Below are positions 35,842-45,006 of a stretch of DNA of 64,000 nucleotides, piece by piece. Origin of the DNA: Planctomycetota bacterium (GTDB lineage: Bacteria > Planctomycetota > Planctomycetia > Planctomycetales > Planctomycetaceae). Both the position numbers and the translations under genes were made by a program. The stretch lies in contig VGZH01000016.1 in NCBI GenBank assembly GCA_016872645.1, positions 1 to 64,000 of the forward strand, read 5' to 3'. The notes below the pieces were generated by a model. The model saw only the letters and a program-made list of their open reading frames with translations. It was not told where the DNA came from and made no database searches. Numbering within the stretch: the first letter of the stretch is position 1; the number at the start of each line of letters is the position of its first letter.

Positions 35842-36134
35842 CTGACGCGGAGAGTCGGGTCGAGGACTTCGCGTGCCGTTCGTTCGAGTTCGTTCAATGC
35901 TGTTGACGGGTGCAACGACCGAATTTGAAAATTGTTCCAAACCAGAGCGAAGACCGCGCACGGTTCACCGTTGCTGAGGACTGGCTGGCTTTCCCAAAAG
36001 CCGCGACAAGCACCTGTTGGAGGGTCGTCTCGCAATCGAGCATAGCACTCACGGCAGATCAAGCCATGCGGGCTGACGTGATCTTCCGGCAACTGGTGTT
36101 CGAGGCATCGGGTTTGCGGGTCGATACTGCTCAT
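35835..36134 (-). CDS. Hypothetical protein, 99 aa, with Cys pair
   Basis: A small protein starting MSSIDPQTRCLEHQLPEDHVSPHGLICRECYARL in pieces: one Cys at residue 10, His residues, and a CREC pair around residues 28-31, which could bind zinc. The rest is unfamiliar (ALVWNNFQIRSLHPS near the middle). It lies 25 bases after hslU on the same strand and could be co-transcribed with hslVU. I do not recognise the family. The TAG stop is contributed by the right end of an intergenic palindromic element. Confidence 0.6.
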   Translation of the reverse strand: MSSIDPQTRCLEHQLPEDHVSPHGLICRECYARLRDDPPTGACRGFWESQPVLSNGEPCAVFALVWNNFQIRSLHPSTALNELERTAREVLDPTLRVRT

Positions 36135-36159
36135 CACAAATGCTCCGCGGCCCATGTTA

Positions 36160-37599
36160 TCAGAGAATAAACTTGCTCAAGTCCTCGTTCTTCAGGATGT
36201 CTTGCAGTTTCTTGCGGACGTAGTCGCCGTCGATGGCCAACGCTTTTTTCTTCACATCGGGAGCGTCAAAACTGATGTCTTCCAGCAGGCGTTCGAGGAT
36301 CGTGTGCAGGCGGCGAGCGCCGATGTTCTGCGTGGTCTGATTGACGTGATGAGCGATGTCTGCGATCGCTTCGATGCCGTCTTTACTGAACTTCAACTTG
36401 ATGGTGTCGGCTGCGAGCAAGTCTTGATACTGGCGCGTCAGCGACGTCTTTGGCTCCGTGAGGATGCGGATGAAATCGTCGCGTGTCAGAGGTTGCAGTT
36501 CTACGCGGATTGGAAAACGGCCTTGCAGTTCGGGCATGAGATCGGCGGGACGCGAGCGGTGAAAGGCTCCAGCTGCGATGAACAGCACTTGGTCAGTCTT
36601 CACGTAGCCGTATTTGGTTTGGACGGTCGTCCCTTCGATAATCGGCAGCAGGTCGCGTTGCACGCCCTGCCGGCTGACATCTGGGCCGCGAGATTCTTCT
36701 CCACCACAGATCTTGTCGAGTTCGTCGATGAAGATGACACCGTGCGTTTCGGCCAGTCGCACCGCCTCTTCGTTGATTGCGTCTTTGTCCATCAGCGATT
36801 CGAGTTCCTGTTCGAGCAGAATCTCTCGAGCCTTACGAACGGGCACGGACCGATGCGATGTTTGCTTCGGACCGATCTTGTCGAACAGGTTCTGCAGATC
36901 CATTTCCATCTGCTCCATGCCGCCGATGTTGGACATGACGTGGACTGGCGTCAGTCGCGACTCGATCCGCAGTTCGACTTGCTTGTCTTCGAGTTCGCCC
37001 GCTTTCAATTTCTCCCGAAATCGTTCGCGAGTGCGACTGCTGCGATCGGCGGCATGTTCCTGTTCGGCCTCGGTGATGTCGTCGCCGTCGTTGCCTGAGC
37101 GTTCGCCTGTGGCGGCCTTGATGAGCAGTTCGAGTGGCTCCATCTTCGGCGAGTTCTTTTTTCGCGAAGTGGTAGACGCGGGAATCAGTAGATCCAGCAG
37201 CCGTTCTTCGACTCGGCGTTGGGCTTCCTCCTGTATGGTGCTCCGCTTTTTTTCGCGGACCATCGCGATGGCCGCCTCGACGAGATCGCGAACCATGCTT
37301 TCGACGTCGCGGCCGTAGTAACCGACCTCGGTGTATTTCGTCGCTTCGATCTTGATGAACGGAGCGTCGGATAGTTTGGCGAGTCGGCGCGAGATTTCGG
37401 TTTTGCCAACGCCGGTCGGTCCGATCATGATGATGTTCTTGGGCGTGATGTCACGACGAACGTCATCGGGAAGCTGTTGCCAGCGCCAGCGATTGCGCAG
37501 CGCGATCGCGACTGCACGTTTGGCCGGGTCTTGGCCGATGATGTACTTATCGAGTTCCGCGACGATTTGACGCGGGGTCAGTGATTGCACAGCGGTCAC
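36160..37599 (-). CDS. hslU: ATP-dependent protease ATPase subunit HslU
   Basis: A 479-residue AAA+ unfoldase that feeds proteins to HslV. Motifs: LTPRQIVAELDKYIIGQDPAKRAVAIALRNR at the N terminus, Walker A GPTGVGKTE, the EATKYTEVGYYGRDVESMVRDL pore-proximal region, Walker B FIDELDKIC, and the sensor region GRFPIRVELQPLT. The acidic I-domain (about 180-250) is somewhat longer than in E. coli HslU, which has about 443 residues. The C terminus DLSKFIL is suited to docking into HslV. It lies 100 bases downstream of hslV. Confidence 0.96.
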   Translation of the reverse strand: MTAVQSLTPRQIVAELDKYIIGQDPAKRAVAIALRNRWRWQQLPDDVRRDITPKNIIMIGPTGVGKTEISRRLAKLSDAPFIKIEATKYTEVGYYGRDVESMVRDLVEAAIAMVREKKRSTIQEEAQRRVEERLLDLLIPASTTSRKKNSPKMEPLELLIKAATGERSGNDGDDITEAEQEHAADRSSRTRERFREKLKAGELEDKQVELRIESRLTPVHVMSNIGGMEQMEMDLQNLFDKIGPKQTSHRSVPVRKAREILLEQELESLMDKDAINEEAVRLAETHGVIFIDELDKICGGEESRGPDVSRQGVQRDLLPIIEGTTVQTKYGYVKTDQVLFIAAGAFHRSRPADLMPELQGRFPIRVELQPLTRDDFIRILTEPKTSLTRQYQDLLAADTIKLKFSKDGIEAIADIAHHVNQTTQNIGARRLHTILERLLEDISFDAPDVKKKALAIDGDYVRKKLQDILKNEDLSKFIL

Positions 37600-37699
37600 T
37601 CCAGATTGAAAACATTCTCAACGGTAGGACGCACCACAGAGGCCAATATGACGGCATTGTGACTCGGTGCTCTCGGTAGTTCTGCGGTGAATCCTACCA

Positions 37700-38254
37700 T
37701 CATTTCTTGCACGGGAACTCTTCGAGAACCAAGTTGTTGTTCGTGTAGATGTCGAGTTCGGCGGCGATCCGCATGGCTTCGGTGACGATTCCTCCGGCCG
37801 AGAGCTTCGAATTCCGAGCCAGCGCCCGTGCCGCTGCGATGGCGTACGGAGAGCCGCTGCCGATGCCGAGCACTCCGTCGGTCGGCTGAATGACATCGCC
37901 GACTCCGGTGATCAGCAGCGAATGTTCGTCGTTAGCAACGATCAGCATCGCCTCCAGTCGCCGCAACATTCGATCGGTGCGCCAGTCGCGAGCCAATTCT
38001 GTCGCCGCCCGCGGCACGTTGTTCGGGTAGTCCTTGAGCTTCGTCTCGAATCGTTCCATCAGCGCGAACGCATCGGCGGTCGAGCCGGCGAAACCGACGA
38101 GCACCTTTTTCTCCAGCAACCAGCGAATTTTTTTCGTGTCCGCTTTGAGAATCGTTGTGCCGTGCGTCACCTGTCCGTCGCCGCCCATCGCACATTGGCC
38201 GTTGTGCCGCACGCACAAAATTGTCGTCGAGTGCCATTCTGCCCGTCTGGTCAT
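37700..38254 (-). CDS. hslV: ATP-dependent protease subunit HslV
   Basis: A 184-residue proteasome-like peptidase. The catalytic threonine follows a short N-terminal extension: MTRRAEWHS before [10 protein letters not shown], so the first nine residues would have to be removed to expose Thr10. Further motifs are [40 protein letters not shown], and [16 protein letters not shown]. The propeptide form is seen in many bacteria. It forms a two-gene operon with hslU downstream. Confidence 0.96.
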   Translation of the reverse strand: MTRRAEWHSTTILCVRHNGQCAMGGDGQVTHGTTILKADTKKIRWLLEKKVLVGFAGSTADAFALMERFETKLKDYPNNVPRAATELARDWRTDRMLRRLEAMLIVANDEHSLLITGVGDVIQPTDGVLGIGSGSPYAIAAARALARNSKLSAGGIVTEAMRIAAELDIYTNNNLVLEEFPCKK

Positions 38255-38414
38255 CGAAGGTCCCTTATCATCTTAATCGTCTCGAGCAAGTTAAGCCGGT
38301 CGGTTCGCTTTCGCAAACTTGTCCGCTCATTTCGGCAGGCGATGGTAACGTGTTGTGCGATTCATGGCGGCGTTCGCGGCCAAAATCCAACAAGTCTCCT
38401 CTGAGGAGTTCGCC

Positions 38415-38757
38415 ATGAAGGTTCAGCAATATTTCGGACGTGTTCTATTGTTCGGTTGGGGCAGTGCCTTTTGGATCGCGTCAGTCGTGGCGGACGATGC
38501 ACCGGCTTCGCGATCGAAACCTCAAGCGATTGCGGGTCGCAAGATTTGTCTTCGCGAGTGATCCCCAATGATCTGCGCAGTCATGGCGGTGATGGTTTGG
38601 AACTGGTCGGCAATGATTCCTCGTGCATCGCATGTCACAATCAAGGGGGCATTGGTGGCAGCGGGGCCAAGAGCAAAACGTCACTGTGATCTCGGTCGTA
38701 CGAATTCCAACTCCGGAGCAACAACAAGCCGTAGCACAGCAGCAAACGGTGACGTAG
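38415..38757 (+). pseudogene. Frameshifted exported cytochrome c-type gene remnant
   Basis: Three consecutive frames read as one broken protein. Frame one from ATG 38415 gives a signal peptide (MKVQQYFGRV...WIASVVADDAPA) and AGRKI. Frame two gives SHGGDGLE and GNDSSCIACHNQGGIGGSG, a haem-binding Cys-x2-Cys-His motif (38624-38638). Frame three gives VTVISVVRIPTPEQQQ and ends at TAG 38757. Two frameshifts and the stop make it inactive. The pattern recalls the start of large planctomycete cytochrome c / thiol-oxidoreductase-like proteins, of which only about 115 residues remain. A strong terminator follows at 38863. Confidence 0.75.
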
Positions 38758-38862
38758 CAACGTGCCGGTGCTGCGCAAGCCCAAGCGAAATCGGTCGCCA
38801 GATGCTCGTCGTGCCAGGTGCGATTGCTGCCGCAAATTAAATTAGCGTGGAGGCGAAAGAAC

Positions 38863-38894
38863 AAAGCCCGGCTTCTGGAAAGAAGTCGGGCTTT
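38863..38894. terminator. Strong bidirectional hairpin terminator
   Basis: Fourteen-base stem AAAGCCCGGCTTCT/AGAAGTCGGGCTTT with one G.T pair and a GGAA loop. It ends 26 bases downstream of the DUF3500 gene stop (minus strand) and also follows the cytochrome remnant. The A-run before and T-run after allow termination in both directions. Confidence 0.8.
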
Positions 38895-38920
38895 GTTCGT
38901 GACGGATGCGTCAGTCGGAA

Positions 38921-39907
38921 TCAACCTTTGCTCGCCATGCCAATGTTGATGTAGGCATGAACGTGCGGAGCACCACGGAAGTGCCACACGAACGACGGTC
39001 CTTCGACACGCCAGATGTCCCAGACCTTGTCGTTCCCCAAATCGCCTTGCTGGTAGAAGGCCATGTGCAGCTTGTCGAGACCGCCGGCCGCTTTGACGAT
39101 TTGCATCGCCTCATCGACATCTTCCTGACGGTAGGGAGCCAGCAGCATCTGGATCGTCTTTGTGACGAGTTGCTTCTGATCCGCGCTGAGTTGCCCGACT
39201 CCAATGCCGGGGAACTTGCCGTTCTCTCCTTGCAGTTGGACGGCCGCCTCGCCGGGAGCTTTCTCGACCAGAGCCACCTTCGCCTGATTGGCGTCGAGAG
39301 CCTTGAAGACCTCGTTCACTTGCTTGGTCTGATAGTGATAGATGTTGTCCTTCGGAGTTTCTTCGCCGTGACCGTAGATGATCGGGCCACCAAACGCAGC
39401 CTTGTCGACGCTGTTGCCATCGGCTCGCAGCGTGAGGTGCCGACCGGTCAACTCCCACTCGAACTTGCCGCCCGGTTCACCGAACATCGCCACGCTGAAC
39501 TCATCGAGTCCGCCGGCATCTTCGTCCATCTGTTTCTTGAGCCGCTCGTAACCTTCTTCGGAAGTCACACCGCGGAGGATCTCGCTGATGACCGTTTGCT
39601 GGTCCTTGTTGAAGAAGTCGCTGCCGACTTTCGGCTTCGTGATGTGCCAGTTGGCGTTGATCTTCGTCCGCAATTCATGCTCAAACGGGAAACAGAGCGT
39701 TTTCTTTTGCTCGTCTGAGAGCGACGCAAAGAAGCGACCGACAGCGGTCTCGGCGGAACTCTTCGCTGTGGGAGCCGCAAACAGCCCGGCCTGTCCCGCG
39801 AGCATCGGCATCGCAACTCCCGCCAGAGTCGCCGCACCGGCGGTCTTCAAGAACGAACGACGATCGAACGATTCGCAATCCGGGCACGAGGAGGGTGAGC
39901 GTGGCAT
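38921..39907 (-). CDS. Tat-exported DUF3500 protein
   Basis: A 328-residue protein with a Tat signal (DRRSFLKTAGAATLAGVAMP, residues 15-34) after a short Cys-containing start. The mature part matches DUF3500: a helical start (FFASLSDEQKKTLCFPFEHELR), ANWHITKP, FGEPGGKFEWELTGRHLTLRAD, GPIIYGHGEE, YRQEDVDEAM, and VWHFRGAPHVHAYINIG at the C terminus. The last motif has three His residues that could bind a metal. The function of DUF3500 proteins is unknown. The start at 39907 is chosen because the Tat signal begins there. Confidence 0.85.
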   Translation of the reverse strand: MPRSPSSCPDCESFDRRSFLKTAGAATLAGVAMPMLAGQAGLFAAPTAKSSAETAVGRFFASLSDEQKKTLCFPFEHELRTKINANWHITKPKVGSDFFNKDQQTVISEILRGVTSEEGYERLKKQMDEDAGGLDEFSVAMFGEPGGKFEWELTGRHLTLRADGNSVDKAAFGGPIIYGHGEETPKDNIYHYQTKQVNEVFKALDANQAKVALVEKAPGEAAVQLQGENGKFPGIGVGQLSADQKQLVTKTIQMLLAPYRQEDVDEAMQIVKAAGGLDKLHMAFYQQGDLGNDKVWDIWRVEGPSFVWHFRGAPHVHAYINIGMASKG

Positions 39908-40002
39908 GGCAGGTCTCCGAGAACAGAAGGAGGATGGAAGGCCGGCTGGACGCCGCCATTGGTGGTACGGCTTACGCTTCGGACACCAAGAAGTCAAACC
40001 TG

Positions 40003-40258
40003 ACGTCGCGGCAGTGACGCCAATCGTGATTCTGATCGTGAGGGGATCGACAAGAAGTTCGCCGTCCAGATTCCGCTGAACGACCGGCTGTTCGGCACTT
40101 ACTTCTTGCCGGAGAATCGTTGGCCGACACGCTACGGCTTATCGAGTGGCGAGAAGATGCCGCCGTGGTTCACGATGCCATTCCTGGATCCGTTCCGCCG
40201 ACGTCGCGACCCGGACGCAACGACGACCCCGCCGACCGATCCGCCTGGGTCGGCGTAG
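40003..40258 (+). pseudogene. C-terminal fragment of a lost gene
   Basis: An open frame without an early start codon encodes a coherent protein end: DKKFAVQIPLNDRLFGTYFLPE, YGLSSGEKMPPWF, then MPFLDPFRRRRDP and a Pro/Thr-rich tail, ending at TAG 40258. An in-frame TGA lies just upstream, so the rest of the gene has been lost. I do not recognise the family. Its stop codon is the first codon of the adjacent palindromic element. Confidence 0.55.
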
Positions 40259-40319
40259 CCACACTCGCCAGGATGTGGGTATTTCTTGAACTTCCCACGC
40301 TCTTGGCGAGCGTAGCTAC
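40255..40319. repeat. Palindromic element between convergent reading frames
   Basis: GTAGCCACACTCGCCAGGA (from 40255) is mirrored by TCTTGGCGAGCGTAGCTAC (to 40319), pairing over about 28 bases with a few mismatches. The left GTAG gives the TAG stop (40256-40258) of the C-terminal fragment, and the right CTAC gives the TAG stop (40316-40318) of the lipid kinase. It would form a strong hairpin and may terminate both transcripts. Confidence 0.82.
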
Positions 40320-41227
40320 GAATCGAGAATCTGCACGCGCAGGCGCGTGGGTAGCAATTCGGCTGTCAGTTCACGCACGTCATCGGTGGGGACGCAGAAC
40401 ATCTCACCATCGACGTGCGCGGTCAGAGGAGAAGCGCTGACGACTCGAATATGTTTGGTTCGGCGGCTGTGAACGAGTGGATGATTATTGGGGGGACCGC
40501 TCCACGCGACACGGGGCAGCCAGTGCAGCATCGCAAAACGGGACATCGCACCGACGTGCAGAATGTCGAACAACCCGTCGTCATGGGTCGCTTCCGGAGC
40601 AAGTGTGAAGTTCCCTTCGCGACGAGCCAGCAGCACGCTCAGCATTCGCGTGCGAGATTCGATCACGGCCTCGTTATCGAACTGAATTGTCCAGGAGGGA
40701 GCAGATGACATGCGGAGCACGGCTCGCAGCGAAGCCCAGGCATACAACGGCAGTCCTTGCAGCCAAGGGATTCGTCGAGCTTCCAAAGTCACTTGCCCGT
40801 TGAGGCCGATTCCCAAGCCGCAGACAAAATACTCAGACCGTCCGTGCTCGCTGACCACTCGACCGACGTCGATCGCCACCCCTTCCTCCGCTGCCAAAGT
40901 TGCTCCGAACTGGTGACGCAAACTCGCCGCGAGATCGTTCGCAGATCCGATCGGCACGATTCGCAATATCACGGACGAATTGGCAACTGCGAGAATTCCA
41001 TTCGCAACTTCATGAACCGTTCCGTCACCGCCGGCGGCTCCGACGAAGTCGAATCCATACTCTGCCGCCTTTTGAGCCAGCTCACGTCCATGGCCGCTCC
41101 GCTCCGTCGGCCAGAGTTCCGTTTCGCCTGGCCAATTTGTCACAAGATGTTCCAGTCGCTGCTTCGCTCGGCCCCGACCCGCCGCCGGATTGAAGATCAC
41201 GCAGCCGCGAAGGAGGCGAGTGGGCAT
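40316..41227 (-). CDS. Diacylglycerol kinase family lipid kinase (YegS/BmrU-like)
   Basis: A 303-residue cytosolic or membrane-associated lipid kinase. Diagnostic stretches are IFNPAAGRGRAKQRLEHL at the N terminus, AAGGDGTVHEVANGIL (the nucleotide-binding GGDGT motif), IVPIGSANDLA, and DGLFDILHVG near residue 218. Members phosphorylate diacylglycerol or related lipids, or phosphatidylglycerol-type lipids in YegS; the exact substrate is unknown. The C terminus includes PLTAHVDGE, typical of the family. Its TAG stop is supplied by a palindromic element shared with the convergent gene fragment. Confidence 0.9.
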   Translation of the reverse strand: MPTRLLRGCVIFNPAAGRGRAKQRLEHLVTNWPGETELWPTERSGHGRELAQKAAEYGFDFVGAAGGDGTVHEVANGILAVANSSVILRIVPIGSANDLAASLRHQFGATLAAEEGVAIDVGRVVSEHGRSEYFVCGLGIGLNGQVTLEARRIPWLQGLPLYAWASLRAVLRMSSAPSWTIQFDNEAVIESRTRMLSVLLARREGNFTLAPEATHDDGLFDILHVGAMSRFAMLHWLPRVAWSGPPNNHPLVHSRRTKHIRVVSASPLTAHVDGEMFCVPTDDVRELTAELLPTRLRVQILDS

Positions 41228-41360
41228 GACATTGGTCTCAAGTGAACTCGCGACGACTGAAACGGTCCTAGGACTGTGGCGAGGAAATCGCTGGTCGGCT
41301 TAATTACACTCCGCTGGTCAGAAGCGATCTTGTCCTTGCGACTCAGGATCACGAAGTTCG

Positions 41361-42803
<1,443 letters not shown>

Positions 42804-42823
42804 TGGAGGAATTGGTCGGGTCT

Positions 42824-42894
42824 GCGAATTTCAGAAATTGCGGAGATCGTTGTGAGAAGTAGAATCCACTGTGACCGCAAATTCTGAAATTCGC
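42824..42894. repeat. Twenty-base inverted repeat around the GTG start of the next gene
   Basis: GCGAATTTCAGAAATTGCGG (42824-42843) and CCGCAAATTCTGAAATTCGC (42875-42894) are inverted copies with 19 of 20 bases paired. The spacer is 31 bases. The right arm lies inside the first codons of the 226-aa gene, whose GTG start is at 42871. It is AT-rich compared with its surroundings. The function is unclear: it could be a hairpin controlling translation, an operator pair, or an element remnant. Confidence 0.75.
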
Positions 42895-43551
42895 ACATCC
42901 GACGCCGATCGTCTAGATCCCGCCCGCCCATCGAGTGAAGCTCGATTCCTCGCCGCTATGGCCGACGCTGGCTTTCCGGTTCCGTCGGTCGCGGCGATTC
43001 GCGAGCGATTCCAGCCGTTGCCAATCGCGCTCGCGGAGTTGTTGCTCGAATGGATTCCTCGGCTGGAGGAGGGGCCGTTGCAGGAGTCGGTGGCGTGGGC
43101 GTTGTTAGCGGCTCGGAAGGGGACGTTGGATGGAGCCAAGCTCAGCGAGTTGTTTGACGCCGCGTCGAGCGACGATTTGAAGCACGCGCTCGCAGCGGTC
43201 ATCCATCAGACTCGGCCGAGGAACCTCGGCGAGTGGCTGCTCGCAGCGGTTCGAGACCGGCGGTCGGGAACCGCTCGCAATCAATTAGCGGCAGCCGTCG
43301 CGAAGATGTTGCCGTCCGAACGAGCGATCCCGGTGCTGCTTGAAGTCTTTTACGAGGCCCCTTTGGCGGCCGTGCATCCACTCGGCAAGGTCGGTGATGT
43401 GCATGCGCGAGACATCCTCGCAGCGGCACTCCCAACGGCGACCGGTCCGTTGCGGCGTGAATTACGGCAGGCGATTGCGCGGATCGAGCGGCGATGTGCC
43501 AAGCACTCGCTTCGGCGGCCGGGGGAAGACAGTCCGCCAAATTCGTTTTGA
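42871..43551 (+). CDS. Hypothetical helical-repeat protein (HEAT-like), 226 aa
   Basis: I do not recognise a named family. The protein is helical throughout, with repeated helix pairs (LAELLLEWIPRLEEGPLQ, SVAWALLAARKGTLD, LKHALAAVIHQTRP, LLEVFYEAPLAAVHPL), as in HEAT-like scaffolds. There is no signal or membrane segment. The GTG start has no clear ribosome site, and the first ten codons lie in the arm of a 20-base inverted repeat. A downstream start (ATG at 42958) would shorten it by 29 residues and is possible. It lies between a DUF1501 and a DUF1080 gene. Confidence 0.7.
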   Translation: MTANSEIRTSDADRLDPARPSSEARFLAAMADAGFPVPSVAAIRERFQPLPIALAELLLEWIPRLEEGPLQESVAWALLAARKGTLDGAKLSELFDAASSDDLKHALAAVIHQTRPRNLGEWLLAAVRDRRSGTARNQLAAAVAKMLPSERAIPVLLEVFYEAPLAAVHPLGKVGDVHARDILAAALPTATGPLRRELRQAIARIERRCAKHSLRRPGEDSPPNSF

Positions 43552-43664
43552 ATCCATTTCATGTCTCGGGGAAGTGACATCCCTCACTCGCCTTGTGTTT
43601 TCGATCGGCGCGGCGTTCTACTTCTGGCCGTCCTGAATCACTTCTTGCCAAAAGGATTTTACCG

Positions 43665-44444
43665 ATGAAACTCTTCCTGAAAACTACTGTGTTGTCGATG
43701 CTGGTTTGCGGATTCACTTTTGCCGCGTCATTGCTTGTCGCTGACGAATCGGCCACACCCTCGAAAGAGACCCTCAAAGGGCAGGGGCCGGGGTGGCGAG
43801 ACCTCACGGAGGCGGACTTCGTGAACGTGAATTGCAATCCCGACACTTGGACCTGGAAGGACGGGCTCATTCAATGCACGGGTACGCCCGTGGGTGTGAT
43901 ACGCACCAAGAAAGAGTTTACGAATTTGGAACTCGTTGCGCAGTGGCGGCATCTGAAGCCGGCCGGGAACTCCGGCATCTTTCTGTGGGCGACTGAGGAA
44001 GGAATGAAAGACTTGAAGCCGAACGCTTTGCCGAAGGTCGGCATTGAAGTGCAAGTGTTGGACATCGGCTACGAGACGAACTGGGAGAAGTCCAAAGGGA
44101 AACCATCGGACTGGTTCACCAGCCACGGAGACGTGTTTCCGGTCGGCGGTTCCAAGATGAAGGCGATTACGCCCCAGATCACCTACACGCGCGATGATGG
44201 TTCGACCTATGTGGTGGGCAAGCCCGACAGCAGCCGCAGCTTTCCGACGAAGCGAATCACCAAACCGGTCGGCGAATGGAACGACTACTACGTCCGCGCG
44301 GTCAACGGCGAGGTCGAACTGTGGGTCAACGGCGAGAAGGTCAACGGCGGCAAGGACTGCGAACCGAACAAAGGATTCCTCTGCCTCGAATCAGAAGGCT
44401 CGCCCGTCGAATTCAAAGGCCTGCGGATTCGTGAACTGCCGTAG
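43665..44444 (+). CDS. Exported DUF1080 protein
   Basis: A 259-residue exported protein (signal LSMLVCGFTFAASLLVADE, cleavage near residue 26). The DUF1080 beta-sandwich fills the rest: WRDLTEADFVNVNC, WKDGLIQCTGTPVGVIRTKKEF, NLELVAQWRH, NSGIFLWA, GIEVQVLDIGYE, WNDYYVRAVNGEVELWVNG, and VEFKGLRIREL. It is a single-domain member, unlike the longer one at 12841. It is likely to act on or bind sugars outside the cytoplasm, but this is unproven. The start at 43665 is set by the signal peptide. The TAG stop (44442-44444) is the second to fourth base of a GTAGGTCAG-type palindromic element. Confidence 0.9.
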   Translation: MKLFLKTTVLSMLVCGFTFAASLLVADESATPSKETLKGQGPGWRDLTEADFVNVNCNPDTWTWKDGLIQCTGTPVGVIRTKKEFTNLELVAQWRHLKPAGNSGIFLWATEEGMKDLKPNALPKVGIEVQVLDIGYETNWEKSKGKPSDWFTSHGDVFPVGGSKMKAITPQITYTRDDGSTYVVGKPDSSRSFPTKRITKPVGEWNDYYVRAVNGEVELWVNGEKVNGGKDCEPNKGFLCLESEGSPVEFKGLRIRELP

Positions 44445-44522
44445 GTCAGCCTTTCTTAGCTGAATGGATCTATCAACAACGCGGTATTGCCAATTGGGGT
44501 CCAGCTGGAAAGCCTGATCTGC
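44441..44522. repeat. Imperfect palindromic element (GTAGGTCAG family), copy 3
   Basis: Left arm GTAGGTCAGCCTTTCTTAGC (from 44441) is partly mirrored by CCAGCTGGAAAGCCTGATCTGC (44501-44522). It begins at the TAG stop of the DUF1080 gene, like copies at 554-633 and 7591-7672. The left arm is almost identical to that of copy 2. Confidence 0.65.
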
Positions 44523-44648
44523 TTCTCAGTCCGCGACCAAGTAGGACTTCAGCAAGCGGAAGTCGTGCCGGGTGCAACTTTGAAATCTGGTGGTGTCAGG
44601 AGGCCAGCCGCGCGGTTTGATTTTCACTTGGTAGATAGGTCCGCTCCC

Positions 44649-44960
44649 TTACTCCTTGCTTTTGGGTGACCAGAAGGGCCGAACTTCATTGGCCAACGGC
44701 CGCCCGATCTTCTCCGCGAATGCGATTTGGCGGCTGGTCCAATTCTGGTCGAGCGTCTTCGAGGTGTCGCGGCCCAGAGGACGTTCCATACCGGTGTTCC
44801 AGAGGCGGAATCTCAAATCGAATCGACCAGATAAATGCCGTCGTAGGTGCTCTCCAGCCCTTACAAGTACGAGAAGATGTGGCACAACGAACGGGCTTGC
44901 ATCTTCTCGGTCAACTGAAAGAAACCTGTGCCCTGTCCGCGGTTTCCAGTCCCGCTAGAA
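44649..44960 (-). pseudogene. Decayed reading frame upstream of proS
   Basis: On the minus strand two or three frames together read as a protein end: GTGFFQLTEKMQARSLCH, then (after a TAA) LESTYDGIYLVDS, then (after a frameshift) RFRLWNTGMERPLGRDTSKT, WTSRQIAFAEKIGRPL and a stop at 44649. The segments look like genuine protein sequence but are broken by a stop and a frameshift. I do not recognise the family. It overlaps the region just upstream of proS. Confidence 0.42.
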
Positions 44961-45006
44961 TTCCGCTGTGAATTTCAAGTCCGCTTTCGATTTCCAGGAG
45001 GATGAC

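Noticed and set aside
38921-39718. Plus-strand frame antisense to the DUF3500 gene
   Set aside because: The minus strand has a Tat signal and DUF3500 motifs; the plus frame has neither.
44968-45006. Earlier GTG start for proS
   Set aside because: A strong AGGAGG precedes the downstream GTG at 45007 and the family N terminus begins there.
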